Shown piece after piece: positions 1 to 8,465 of a stretch of DNA of 64,000 bases (its first letter is position 1; each line of letters begins with the position of its first letter). The notes under the pieces were generated by a model. It saw only the letters and a list, made by a program, of their open reading frames with translations, did not search any database and had not been told where the DNA came from. Both the position numbers and the translations under genes were made by a program. The stretch lies in NCBI GenBank assembly GCA_963766445.1, contig CAVXZW010000015.1:186001-250000 (forward strand). The letters are read 5' to 3'. This DNA comes from JAICYJ01 sp963766445. Lineage in GTDB: Bacteria > Actinomycetota > Thermoleophilia > Gaiellales > JAICJC01.

Positions 1-211
1 CTCCGGGAGGTTGGCGGCCATGCCCTCGTAGGCGGTGCGGCCCATGACGTGCAGCGTCCGCGCTCTCGAGAAAGTCGAGTGACTGCTCATCATCGCTCGC
101 GCCACCCAGTTCGTCGAGCAGCTCAAAGCAGAAATCCCAGTATTCGGTGCCGCGGTCGGCAAGAAGGCCGTTGAGCGAGTAGTGGAACACCAACGCGATC
201 AGCTTGCGCAT
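1..211 (-). CDS. DHFR/RibD-C family reductase, N-terminal fragment (frame broken)
   Basis: This gene runs off the left window edge, so only about 70 codons are visible. The start is an ATG preceded by AAGGAG six bases upstream. It opens MRKLIALVFHYSLNGLLA, like the first strand of the dihydrofolate reductase/RibD C-terminal family (NADPH-dependent reductases), and ends in VMGRTAYEGMAANLPE, the conserved (L)GRxTYEGM stretch of that family. The two parts lie in different frames; skipping one base near position 61 joins them. The enzyme's substrate cannot be told. It lies immediately downstream of the VOC gene with one base between stop and start, so the two probably share a transcript. Confidence 0.6.
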   Translation of the reverse strand, partial: MRKLIALVFHYSLNGLLADRGTEYWDFCFELLDELGGASDDEQSLDFLESADAARHGPHRLRGHGRQPPG

Positions 212-212
212 C

Positions 213-590
213 TCAAACTCCTTGATCTCGGGTCGTGAGCTCCAGCCGGTTGCCGAACGGGTCGTGCACGTAGAACCGGGCCGTGCCGGCGATCATGTCG
301 TCCCACTCCACCGTGTACCCGGCCGCCTGCAGCCGCGCCGCCAGCGTCTCCAGCGCCGCCCGGTCTTCCGCATGCAGGGCCGGATGGGCCTTCGCGGACG
401 GGGTGAACGGCTGGGCCACCCCCAGATGCAGCTGCTGCCCGCCGACCGCGAACCAGCAGCCGCCGCGCGCCGCCAGGGGCTCCGGCTTGTCCACCTCGGC
501 CAGCTCCAGCAGCCCGCCGTAGAAGCTGCGGGCGGCCGGCTCACAGCCGGGCGGCGCCGCCACCTGCACGTGGTCGATGCCCGTGATCAC
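213..590 (-). CDS. VOC (glyoxalase/bleomycin-resistance-like) family protein
   Basis: A 125-residue protein with a vicinal oxygen chelate fold. It begins with the typical ITGIDHVQVAAP strand (candidate metal-ligand His), has HLGVAQPF in the middle and ends with FYVHDPFGNRLEL, the classic DPxGNxxEL signature with a Glu ligand. VOC proteins of this size are usually metal-dependent lyases, dioxygenases or binding proteins; the substrate is not predictable. The GTG start overlaps the otsA stop codon by four bases (GTGA), implying translational coupling to trehalose synthesis, although a functional link is not obvious. Confidence 0.85.
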   Translation of the reverse strand: MITGIDHVQVAAPPGCEPAARSFYGGLLELAEVDKPEPLAARGGCWFAVGGQQLHLGVAQPFTPSAKAHPALHAEDRAALETLAARLQAAGYTVEWDDMIAGTARFYVHDPFGNRLELTTRDQGV

Positions 591-2059
591 GCCTTGACGG
601 CGCGCAGCGCGGCCAGATCCTCCAGCTGCGTGTCGATCCAGCGCGAGATGTCGTGCTCGCGCACCTGCGCGCGCAGGCCCTCGATCCGCTCATGCCGCTC
701 CGTGGCGTGCATGGTCAGCGCCTGGTAGATGGCGTCGGCCTGAGCCTGGATGTCGAACGGGTTCACGGACAGCGCCCAGGGCGACAGCTCCTGGTGCGAC
801 CCCGCGTTCTCCGACAGGATCAACACGCCGTCGCGCTGGTTCACCAGCGGCGCCTCCTTGGCCACCAGGTTCATGCCGTCGAAGATCGCGTTCACCAGCA
901 GCACGTCGTAGTGCTTGTACGCGGCCACCGCCTGCGGGAAGTTGTCCGAGATGCGCATGTCGACCGGCGTCCACATGCCGGTCATGTACCAGCGGTCGTT
1001 CACCTCGCGCACGGCCCGCTGGATGGCGCCGACGTACTCGGCGTACTCCGGGATCTCCGGCCGGGACGGGTCGAGCAGGGCCAGCATCGTCACGCGGCCG
1101 CGCCACTCGGGGTGCTGGGACAGGAACAGGTCGTAGGCGCGCAGGCCGCGCACCACGTTCTTGGAGGGGTCGGTGCGATCCACCCGCAGGATCATCTTCT
1201 CGGGCCGGGCCAGCACCACCGACGCCTCCTCCTCGCGCACCTCGTCGGAGGCCGCCAACCGCGCGAACTCGGCCGGGTCGACCGAGATCGGATAGGCGCG
1301 CACCTGCACGTCGCGCCCCTGGAAGCGGACGGTGCGGGTGGCAAAGTCCACCTCGCCGTCGGTCAGCTCGTTGCAGCATTGCAGGAAGGCGCGCACGTAG
1401 CGGTCGGTGTGCAGCCCCACGATGTCGCAGTTCAGCAGCGACTCATGGATCGCCCTGCGGATGTCATCGGGCAGGATCCGCCAGTAATCGGGCATCGGCC
1501 AGGGGATGTGGGTGAAGTGCTGGATCCGCGCCCGCGGCGCCCGTTCGCGCACGCCCCGCGGCACCATGAACAGCTGGTAGTCGTGCACCATCACCACCGG
1601 CGAGTCGTCGGCCGAGTCCTCGATCTCGGCGGCCACCGCCTCGGCAAAGCGCTCGTTTACAGGCAGGTAGCCGGCATCCCAGGCCAGCCGGATGTTGCGG
1701 TCGACGTCCGGCTCCATGGCCAACCCCCACAGGTAGTGGTGGATGAACCACAGCGTCGGGTTGGCGAAGACGTTGTAGTAGCGGTCGTACTCCTCGCGGT
1801 CGTGCGCAACCAGGCTGAGGCGCAGGTTGCCGTCTTCGTAGACGCCCTCGGCCGCCACCTCGGCATCGTCGTCGGAGAGCGCGCTCGCCACCCAGGTCAG
1901 CGGTCGCTGCGTCGTCAGCGCAGACAGCGCGGTGACAAGCCCGCCGCCGCCGCGCTTGGCGGTGTGCGACCCGTCGGGGAGCGTTTCGAACCGCATCGGG
2001 CCGCGGTTGGACACGATCAGGAGAGGAGGCTCTTCCATCCGCATGACAGGGTAGTCCAT
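587..2059 (-). CDS. otsA: Trehalose-6-phosphate synthase (GT20)
   Basis: Predicted to transfer glucose from a nucleotide sugar to glucose-6-phosphate, giving trehalose-6-phosphate, in the cytoplasm. The 490-residue length fits the single-domain OtsA class. Visible GT20 hallmarks are LIVSNRGP near the N-terminus, KRGGGGLVTALSAL for the phosphate-binding loop, VHDYQLFMVP, the HIPWP segment, RVDRTDPSKNV around the donor site, and the C-terminal DGMNLVAKE. No phosphatase domain is fused and no otsB is seen nearby. The gene lies 18 bases downstream of a TreT-like glycosyltransferase, so two trehalose routes appear in one operon. ATG starts at codons 6 and 8 are alternatives. Confidence 0.95.
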   Translation of the reverse strand: MDYPVMRMEEPPLLIVSNRGPMRFETLPDGSHTAKRGGGGLVTALSALTTQRPLTWVASALSDDDAEVAAEGVYEDGNLRLSLVAHDREEYDRYYNVFANPTLWFIHHYLWGLAMEPDVDRNIRLAWDAGYLPVNERFAEAVAAEIEDSADDSPVVMVHDYQLFMVPRGVRERAPRARIQHFTHIPWPMPDYWRILPDDIRRAIHESLLNCDIVGLHTDRYVRAFLQCCNELTDGEVDFATRTVRFQGRDVQVRAYPISVDPAEFARLAASDEVREEEASVVLARPEKMILRVDRTDPSKNVVRGLRAYDLFLSQHPEWRGRVTMLALLDPSRPEIPEYAEYVGAIQRAVREVNDRWYMTGMWTPVDMRISDNFPQAVAAYKHYDVLLVNAIFDGMNLVAKEAPLVNQRDGVLILSENAGSHQELSPWALSVNPFDIQAQADAIYQALTMHATERHERIEGLRAQVREHDISRWIDTQLEDLAALRAVKA

Positions 2060-2077
2060 GCCCGCAGGCGAGCGGAG

Positions 2078-3370
2078 CTAGGCCCTGGCTTCGTGGAAGT
2101 CGAGGTCGACCTGCTCGCCCTCGAAGTGGTGCATCAGCGCCAGCCAGTTGCGCATCAGCCGCGGCGTCAGGAACCGCAGGCGCACCTGCTCCTTGCCGCG
2201 CCGGGCCATCTGGCGTGCCTCGGCCGAGTCGGCCAGGATCTCGAGCGCGCGCTGCGCGCACTCCTGGGAGGAGCTGACCAGGTGCCCGGTCACGCGGTCC
2301 TCGATCTGGGAGGTGATGCCGCCGACCTTGCCGCCGATCACCGGGCGCGTCTTCCACAGGGCCTCGGAGACGGTCAGGCCGAAGCCCTCCTTGATCGACT
2401 TCTGGATGCACGCCGCCGCGTGCACCTGGAACGCGTTCACCTCGACCGCGCCGACGTTGTTGAGGTTGCTGAGGATGTGGACGTCGGGGTCGTCGCCCGC
2501 GAACTCCACGGTCTGGTTGTAGAACTCCCAGCCCTCGGGGTCGTCGTGCGCCATCGACCCAACCAGCGCCAGCTGCATCCCGGGGTGCAGCGACTTCACC
2601 TCGTGGTAGGCCTGGATTACGCCCAGCGGGTCCTTCCACGGGTCGAAGCGTGAGACCTGGAGCAGCATCGGGCGGTTGGCGTCGATGCCGAACTGGTCGA
2701 CGATGTAGGCGGCATCCTCCGGTGCGAGCGCCATGTTCTTGGGCGCCAGCGGGTCGATTGCGGGCGGCCAGATCACCGCGCCGGTGAGCCCGGCCGCGGA
2801 CGGCACGTACTCATGCATGTGGAAGATCGAGGCGTCGTAGCTCGAGATCGACGGCAGCAGGAACTCGAGCACGTCCGGGTTCGGCTCGGACAGATCGATG
2901 TGGCACCGCCACACCCACCGCGGCCGCGTGGTCGTGAGCATGCTGCGGATGGCGGCCGGCTGGGGATCGTGCACGACGATCAGATCCCACTCGTCGGCGT
3001 CCTCCAGCTCGTCGGCGTTCAGCCGGTTGTAGCGCATGAAGACGTCCTTCTGCTCGGCCGTCAGCGACTGCGGGTTGCCCTGCAGGCCGTTGTGGATCGC
3101 CTTGGTAACGTCGAAGAACTCGTCGCGGCCGTGGATCACGCGCCACTCGGCCTCGATGCCCACGTCGTTCAGCAGCGGGATGAGGGTGTACTGGATCTCG
3201 GCAACGCCGCCGCCGAAGGCGGTGGCCGACAGGTGCAGCATGCGCTTGCCGCGCAACGGCTCGGCCAGCGTGCGAATCTCCTCGGCCAGCGACCGGCCCA
3301 CGATCGACGCGTAGTCGGCAAGGGTCTTGTGGCCCACGTTGACGCGTTGCATGGCCGCGCACACTACCAA
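2078..3370 (-). CDS. treT: Trehalose synthase-like glycosyltransferase (GT4, TreT type)
   Basis: A 430-residue GT-B glycosyltransferase resembling TreT, which makes trehalose from a nucleotide-glucose and free glucose. The N-terminal domain has HLSATAFGGGVAEIQ, typical of TreT for acceptor binding, then VVHDPQPAA. The C-terminal domain has LLQVSRFDPWKDPLGVI and EGFGLTVSEALWKTRPVI, the donor-binding Glu motif of GT4. The ORF opens with a GTG; the internal ATG at 3352 (MQRVNVG) is an equally good start. It precedes otsA on the same strand with an 18-base gap, suggesting a compatible-solute or desiccation-response operon. TreT is usually reversible; direction in vivo is not inferable. Confidence 0.85.
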   Translation of the reverse strand: MVVCAAMQRVNVGHKTLADYASIVGRSLAEEIRTLAEPLRGKRMLHLSATAFGGGVAEIQYTLIPLLNDVGIEAEWRVIHGRDEFFDVTKAIHNGLQGNPQSLTAEQKDVFMRYNRLNADELEDADEWDLIVVHDPQPAAIRSMLTTTRPRWVWRCHIDLSEPNPDVLEFLLPSISSYDASIFHMHEYVPSAAGLTGAVIWPPAIDPLAPKNMALAPEDAAYIVDQFGIDANRPMLLQVSRFDPWKDPLGVIQAYHEVKSLHPGMQLALVGSMAHDDPEGWEFYNQTVEFAGDDPDVHILSNLNNVGAVEVNAFQVHAAACIQKSIKEGFGLTVSEALWKTRPVIGGKVGGITSQIEDRVTGHLVSSSQECAQRALEILADSAEARQMARRGKEQVRLRFLTPRLMRNWLALMHHFEGEQVDLDFHEARA

Positions 3371-3395
3371 CCGCCCTCGACGTGGGATGCAGCTT

Positions 3396-4559
3396 CTAGA
3401 GCGGCCTCACGCCCAGCGTCACGTTGACCGAGCGCGACTGGTCGCCGCGCTGCACCTGCAGGTGCAGCACCTGGCCCGGAGCAGCTTCCGCCACCAGCCG
3501 CACGAACTGGTCGGAGCCGACCACGGGATGGCCGTTGACGGCGGTGATGATGTCACCGTCGGGCCGGATAGAGGTTCCCTGGAACTGCTCCAGATCGCCA
3601 CCCACCTTCAGCCCGGCGTCGTCCGCAGGCCCGCCCGGGGTCACCTCCACCAGCAGCGCGCCGTGCTTCACGGACAGCCCGAACCTGTCCGCGATGGCCG
3701 GCGTGACCGTACTCAGCCGCACGCCCAGCCAGCCGTAGGAGACCTTGCCGTGCTCGACCAGCTGCTGCAGCGAGTGCCTGGCCAGGTCGATCGGCACGGC
3801 GAAACCGACGCCCTCGCCTCCGCCGCTGGTGGTCTGGATCTGCGCGTTGAGGCCGATCACCTCCCCGGCCGAGTTGAAGAGCGGCCCGCCGGAGTTGCCG
3901 TGGTTGATCGCTGCATCCGTCTGGATCGCTCCCGGGATGGCGAACCCGGTACCGCTCGACAGCGAGCGGTTGATGGCCGAGACGACGCCGACCGACAGCG
4001 AGCCGGCTTCGAGGAACGGGCTGCCGATGGCCGCCACCGGCTCGCCCACGCGCACCCGCGAGGAGTTGCCCAGGGGCACGGGCTCCAGCTTCTCGCCGTC
4101 GGCGCTGACCCGCAGCACGGCCACGTCGGCGAACAGGTCGTAGCCGACGATGCTGGCCGAGATCTGGTCGCCGTTCTGGAACCGCACGAAGACGTGGTCG
4201 GCCGGCTTGACGTCGCTGGCCTGCACGTTCTGGTCGGCCGAGTTGGTGACGACGTGGGCGTTGGTCAGGATCAGCCCGTCGTTCGAGACCACGAAGCCGC
4301 TGCCGCCGGCCTCGCCGTCGGGGAACACCGAGGTGATCGTGACCACGCCGCGGATGCGCGCCCGGTAGATGGCGGCGGGATCGAAATCGCTCTGCGACGT
4401 GGTCACGTTGACCGGGGCGACCGTCGCCGCGCCGGCCGTGATCACGGTGGTCGATCCGTCGAAGGCGCCGTTCGAGGAGGCGATCGCGACGGTCACGATC
4501 GCAGCCACCACGCCGGCCACCAATCCGGCGATCGCGGCAATGATTGCGGTCGGTCGCAT
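3396..4559 (-). CDS. HtrA/DegP-like membrane-anchored serine protease with PDZ domain
   Basis: A 387-residue trypsin-fold protease. Residues 5–28 form one N-terminal membrane anchor, so the catalytic domain is extracytoplasmic. The triad is intact: His102 in LTNAHVV, Asp145 in DLFADVAVLRV and Ser223 in GNSGGPL. A single PDZ domain follows (about 285–385, with GALLVEVTPGGPADDAGLKVGG). Proteases of this class degrade or refold damaged envelope proteins. The gene lies nine bases downstream of the histidine kinase, so the two-component system and protease may be co-transcribed as an envelope-stress unit, like the CssRS–HtrA or MprAB–PepD arrangements. Confidence 0.93.
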   Translation of the reverse strand: MRPTAIIAAIAGLVAGVVAAIVTVAIASSNGAFDGSTTVITAGAATVAPVNVTTSQSDFDPAAIYRARIRGVVTITSVFPDGEAGGSGFVVSNDGLILTNAHVVTNSADQNVQASDVKPADHVFVRFQNGDQISASIVGYDLFADVAVLRVSADGEKLEPVPLGNSSRVRVGEPVAAIGSPFLEAGSLSVGVVSAINRSLSSGTGFAIPGAIQTDAAINHGNSGGPLFNSAGEVIGLNAQIQTTSGGGEGVGFAVPIDLARHSLQQLVEHGKVSYGWLGVRLSTVTPAIADRFGLSVKHGALLVEVTPGGPADDAGLKVGGDLEQFQGTSIRPDGDIITAVNGHPVVGSDQFVRLVAEAAPGQVLHLQVQRGDQSRSVNVTLGVRPL

Positions 4560-4568
4560 TGCCGCAGG

Positions 4569-5954
4569 TTAGCTTTGCTCGGCCGGAAGGCTGAACGCGA
4601 ACCGCGTCTCGCCATCGCCGCTCACCAGCTCGAGCCGCCCGTCCATCCGTTCGGCCAGCTCGCGGGCGATGGCCAGACCGAGGCCGCTGCCGGCCGCGCT
4701 GGTGGCCTCGCCGCGGTAGAACCGCTCGAACAGGTGGCGGGCGGTCTGATCGTCGATGGCGGGGCCGTCGTCGGCCACATCCAGCCGCACGCTGCCGTTG
4801 TCGGCGGTGACAGCGACGCGCACCTGCGTGCCCGACGGGTTGTGCCGGATGGCGTTGTCGAGCAGCGCCCTGCCCACCTGCTGCACCCGCAGCTCGTCCC
4901 CGATCGCGTGCGGCAGGTCGGAGTCCGGCTTCACCAGCGAGATGCGACTGCCATGCCCGACGGCCAGCCCGCGGAACTCGCGCACCAGCCCACGCGCCGC
5001 CGCTGCCATGTCGATCGGCTCGTGCTCCACCGCCACGGCGTCGGCGTCAAGCCGGGACAGGTCGAGCAGGTCGGTGGCGAGCTTGGTGAGGCGATTCACC
5101 TGCTCCCGCATCTGCTGCATGAACGCCGCCCGCGTCTCGTCGTCGAGATCCTCGTCGTCCAGCAGCTCCATGAACCCGCTCAGCGAGAACAGCGGCGTGC
5201 GCAGCTCGTGCGAGGCGTTGGCGACGAACTCCTTGCGCACCCGGTCGGCGCGGTCAAGACGGGTCTGCATCAGGTCGAACGCGCGCCCCAGCTGGCCCAG
5301 CTCGTCGGGCGACTGGTCGCCGATGGGACGGTCGAACTCGCCGAGCGCGATCCGCCGCGCGCCCTGCTCGAGGTGCGACAGGCGGCGGGTGACGGCGTGG
5401 GCGGACGCCCAGCCCACCAGCATCGCCACCAGCAGGGCCAGCGCGGCTGCGATCAGGATCCGCCGCTCCACCAGGTCGGCGGTCTGGTTGACGTCGCTGA
5501 CCTGCTGGCTGAGCGCCACCAGGCCCACGTCGCCGACCGTGAAGGCCACCACCAGCGTTCCGCCGCGGTGGCCGCTGGCGAATCCGGTTCGCGCGGCGCG
5601 CAGCACGATCGGGTCGTTCTTGGTGACCCCGGCCAGGCCGTTCACGCGTGTGTCCTGGACGGCTCCGCCGCTCCGCTCGAAGACGCCCACCCGGGCGTTG
5701 GCGAGCCGCCCGATGCGGCGTACCGTCTTGTGCGTGCCGGGCGGCAGCACGCCGGTGTTGCTGAGGTGCGCGATCTCGCCCCGCAGGGTCGAGTCCCTGT
5801 CCTGCTCAGCGTGCGACACCTGCTCGAGCCGCTTGAGCCGGCCGGCGATCAGGTTGTCGCGGAGCGTCGGCACGACGTACAGGAACACGACGCCCATGGC
5901 GGTTGCGACAACGGCCGCCAGCACCAGGATCAGGCGCAGGCGCAGCGACCTCAC
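4569..5954 (-). CDS. Sensor histidine kinase (HAMP–HisKA–HATPase)
   Basis: A 461-residue kinase beginning with GTG that overlaps the response-regulator stop by four bases. Two membrane helices flank an extracytoplasmic sensor (about 30–150); a HAMP segment follows, then the HisKA box NASHELRTPLF with the phospho-acceptor His, the N box DNAIRH, the G1 box DVADDGPAI and G2 GSGLGLAIA. A longer open frame extends upstream to 6113, but it lies wholly inside the regulator gene and has no kinase similarity, so I rejected it. Its partner is the upstream regulator; the following HtrA gene suggests sensing of envelope damage. Confidence 0.92.
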   Translation of the reverse strand: MRSLRLRLILVLAAVVATAMGVVFLYVVPTLRDNLIAGRLKRLEQVSHAEQDRDSTLRGEIAHLSNTGVLPPGTHKTVRRIGRLANARVGVFERSGGAVQDTRVNGLAGVTKNDPIVLRAARTGFASGHRGGTLVVAFTVGDVGLVALSQQVSDVNQTADLVERRILIAAALALLVAMLVGWASAHAVTRRLSHLEQGARRIALGEFDRPIGDQSPDELGQLGRAFDLMQTRLDRADRVRKEFVANASHELRTPLFSLSGFMELLDDEDLDDETRAAFMQQMREQVNRLTKLATDLLDLSRLDADAVAVEHEPIDMAAAARGLVREFRGLAVGHGSRISLVKPDSDLPHAIGDELRVQQVGRALLDNAIRHNPSGTQVRVAVTADNGSVRLDVADDGPAIDDQTARHLFERFYRGEATSAAGSGLGLAIARELAERMDGRLELVSGDGETRFAFSLPAEQS

Positions 5955-6673
5955 GGCACGGAGGGTGCCGGCGCGATGTCGCGGAAGTGGTAGCCGGCTC
6001 CGCGCACGGTCAGGATGAACGACGGATCGGCGGGGTCGGCCTCGAGCTTCTCGCGCAGATGGCGGATGTGCACATCGATCGTACGCGGCTCGCGGTAGGC
6101 GGAGCCGCCCCACACGGCCTCCAGCAGCGACTGGCGGCTGTACACGCGGCCTGGGTGCGTCGCCAGCGTCCGCAGCACCTCGAACTCCACGTAGGTCAGC
6201 TGCACGGGCTCGCCGTCGACCTGGACGGTGCGCTTGGCTGGATCGATCACGAGCCCGTCGACGGCGATCGCCTCGCTGCCGAACGGCCGCAGCTCCGAGA
6301 GCAGCGTCGCCCGCCGCAGCATCGCCCGGATGCGGCTTCGGAACTCGCGGATCGAGAACGGCTTGGTGATGTAGTCGTCGGCGCCCAGCTCCAGGCCCAG
6401 CACCTTGTCGACCTCGTCGTCGCGCGCGGTCAGCATGATGATCGGCACCGCCGAGGTGGTGCGCAGCCTGCGGCAGACCTCGAGGCCGTCCAGCTTCGGC
6501 AGCATCACGTCCAGCACCACCAGATCGACCGGCCCCTCCTGGAAGCGGAGCAGCGCCTCCTCCCCGTCCCGTGCCTGAACCACCCGGTACCCCTCCCGCT
6601 CGAGCGGGAAGGTGAGCAGCTTCTGGATCGACTCCTCGTCGTCCACGAGCAGGATGGTTGCGTCACCGGTCAC
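5951..6673 (-). CDS. OmpR/PhoB-family response regulator
   Basis: About 240 residues: a receiver domain with ILLVDDEES, the phospho-acceptor Asp in LVVLDVMLPKLDG, the conserved Thr in MLTARDD and Lys in DDYITKPFS, then a winged-helix DNA-binding domain ending TIDVHIRHLREKLE and TVRGAGYHF. I chose the GTG at 6673 (or 6679) because the protein starts right before the first receiver strand; the longer frame reaching 6907 runs antisense through the neighbouring peptidase gene. It pairs with the overlapping kinase gene and is transcribed divergently from the M28-type peptidase. Confidence 0.92.
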   Translation of the reverse strand: MTGDATILLVDDEESIQKLLTFPLEREGYRVVQARDGEEALLRFQEGPVDLVVLDVMLPKLDGLEVCRRLRTTSAVPIIMLTARDDEVDKVLGLELGADDYITKPFSIREFRSRIRAMLRRATLLSELRPFGSEAIAVDGLVIDPAKRTVQVDGEPVQLTYVEFEVLRTLATHPGRVYSRQSLLEAVWGGSAYREPRTIDVHIRHLREKLEADPADPSFILTVRGAGYHFRDIAPAPSVP

Positions 6674-6720
6674 CCCCACATCGTAGTGCCCCACCCCCCG
6701 TGCAAAGGGCGATTGCGTGC

Positions 6721-6726
6721 TATAAG
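6721..6726 (+). promoter_or_regulatory. Probable -10 box of a leaderless promoter
   Basis: TATAAG stands five bases before the GTG start of the peptidase gene, in a stretch otherwise made of G and C. That spacing would put transcription initiation at or next to the start codon, a common actinobacterial arrangement (leaderless mRNA). No convincing -35 is seen. Inference from sequence only. Confidence 0.4.
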
Positions 6727-6731
6727 GCCGC

Positions 6732-8462
6732 GTGCCGCGCCGTGCCGCCAACACCCGCAGGGGACTGGTCTCATGGCCGCTGTATCGCCTGCTGCTGGTG
6801 ATCGCACTGGTCCCGGTGCTGGTCGCGGCACTGGCCACGCGGGAACCGGCCCTGCCGCCCACGCCGCCCACGCCGCCGACGCCGTTCAACGGAGGCGCTG
6901 CGGCCACCCGCGCCGCCTACATGCTGTCGCTGCCGAGGATGCGCGGACCCGGCGGAAAGGGCGACCTGGCCGCGGCCGGCTGGATCAGCTCCCAGCTGCA
7001 ACGGTTCGGCTACAAGGTCAGCGAGCAGACGTTCGCCGCCGACCTGCCGGGCCAGCCGAACGTGCCCATGAAGAACGTGATCGGCTACCTGCCGGGACGG
7101 CTGCCCGACCTGATCGCGGTCGTCGCACACCACGATGGCGTCGGCACCGGCGCCGATGACAACGCCTCCTCGGTGGGCGTGATGCTGGAGCTGGCCAGGG
7201 AGCTGCGGCCGGCCGCCCTCGAGCACGGGCTGCTGTTCCTGTCAACGGACGGCGGCACCACCGGAGGGCAGGGCGCCGCGTACTTCGCCGACCACTCATC
7301 GCTGGCCGGCCGGGTGGTGTCCGCCATCGTGCTGGACTCGGTTGCAGCGCCGGACGGCACTCCGATCCGGATCGTGATCAGGCCGGACACGACCAGGGGC
7401 ACGTCGCCGACGCTGTTTCGCACCGCGCGCAGCGCGATCCAGCGCACCACCGGACGGTCGCCCGTGGTGCCCGGCCTGCTCGACCAGCTCTCCGGCCTGG
7501 CCGTGCCCTATGCCCTGGGAGAGCAGGGGCCGTTGCTGGCCCGCAGCGTGCCGGCGCTGTCCCTGACCGCCGGGCCGCCGCCCGACCTACATGCCACGTT
7601 CACCAGCTACAGCCCCGCTCAGCTGACCGACGTCGGCAACGCGACGGCCAGCCTGGTGCAGCAGCTGGACGGCGCGTCCGTGATCGAGCCGGGCGGACGC
7701 CCGGACATCTTCCTGGGCACCCGCACGATGCGAGGGTGGCTGGCCGAGACGGCCCTGGTGGCTCTGCTCGCCCCCGCTCTTGCGTGCACGCTGGACATGG
7801 CCGCGCGCTGCCGGCGCCGACGGCTGCCACTGGCGCCGGCGGTGACCGCGTTGTGCTGGCGGGTGCTGCCGTGGGCGGCGTTCCTGGTCACTCTGTGGCT
7901 GCTGCCGGTGCTGCCGGGGGACCTCGCGTCCGGCCTCAACCTGGCGCCGCGGCCGCACGCCCTCGGCATCACCTGGAGCGGCATCCTGCTGGCGGCGCTG
8001 GCAGGGCTGGCGGTCTGGAGGTTCGCGACCCGCCCACGGACGGCGGTGATCACGGCCGTGTCCGGCGGCGAGCGCACCAGCGGGCTGGTGGCCGGCCTGC
8101 TCGGGCTGGCCTTTGCGTCCACGCTGCTGGTGGCGTTCAACCCGTTCGCGCTGATCCTGGTGCTGCCGGCTGCGCACGCATGGCTGCTGCTGCCCACCGC
8201 GGCCCGCGCCGGGCGCCGCTACATGGTGCTGGTGTACCTGATCGGGTTCCTGGGCCCCGCGCTCCTGATATTCGAGTACGCGACCCAGTTCCATCTCGGC
8301 CTCTCCACCCCGCGGGCGATGCTGGCGATGACCGCCAGCGGCTACCTGTCACCCGCGATCGCGGTCTGCCTGATCCTGACCGCGGCCTCGGCGGCGCAGG
8401 TGGCGGCACTGATCGCGGGCCGGTACGGACCTGCGCATCCGCCGCATCGGCTGTATAACTGA
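6732..8462 (+). CDS. Membrane-anchored M28-family (aminopeptidase-like) protein
   Basis: 576 residues: an N-terminal membrane helix (about 14–35), a proline-rich linker, an M28-type zinc-peptidase domain (about 50–330), then a cluster of predicted membrane helices (about 335–570). The metal-site motif AHHDGVGTGADDNASS (about 131–146) keeps the His and Asp ligands. The usual catalytic Glu-Glu pair of M28 enzymes is not obvious: the corresponding strand reads LFLSTDGGTTGGQGA, with Asp in place of Glu. It may therefore be inactive or altered in specificity. The peptidase domain is probably outside the membrane. The next gene, a sortase, starts four bases downstream, so the two may act together on cell-surface proteins. 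Confidence 0.8.
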   Translation: MPRRAANTRRGLVSWPLYRLLLVIALVPVLVAALATREPALPPTPPTPPTPFNGGAAATRAAYMLSLPRMRGPGGKGDLAAAGWISSQLQRFGYKVSEQTFAADLPGQPNVPMKNVIGYLPGRLPDLIAVVAHHDGVGTGADDNASSVGVMLELARELRPAALEHGLLFLSTDGGTTGGQGAAYFADHSSLAGRVVSAIVLDSVAAPDGTPIRIVIRPDTTRGTSPTLFRTARSAIQRTTGRSPVVPGLLDQLSGLAVPYALGEQGPLLARSVPALSLTAGPPPDLHATFTSYSPAQLTDVGNATASLVQQLDGASVIEPGGRPDIFLGTRTMRGWLAETALVALLAPALACTLDMAARCRRRRLPLAPAVTALCWRVLPWAAFLVTLWLLPVLPGDLASGLNLAPRPHALGITWSGILLAALAGLAVWRFATRPRTAVITAVSGGERTSGLVAGLLGLAFASTLLVAFNPFALILVLPAAHAWLLLPTAARAGRRYMVLVYLIGFLGPALLIFEYATQFHLGLSTPRAMLAMTASGYLSPAIAVCLILTAASAAQVAALIAGRYGPAHPPHRLYN

Positions 8463-8465
8463 GTC

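Noticed and set aside
653..2653. Plus-strand open frame of 666 codons opposite otsA and treT
   Set aside because: His/Arg/Val-rich sequence with no family similarity; it is the GC-rich complement of two well-supported genes.
3327..5993. Plus-strand open frame of 888 codons opposite htrA and the kinase
   Set aside because: Low-complexity Arg/His/Gln composition; both underlying minus-strand genes have intact catalytic motifs.
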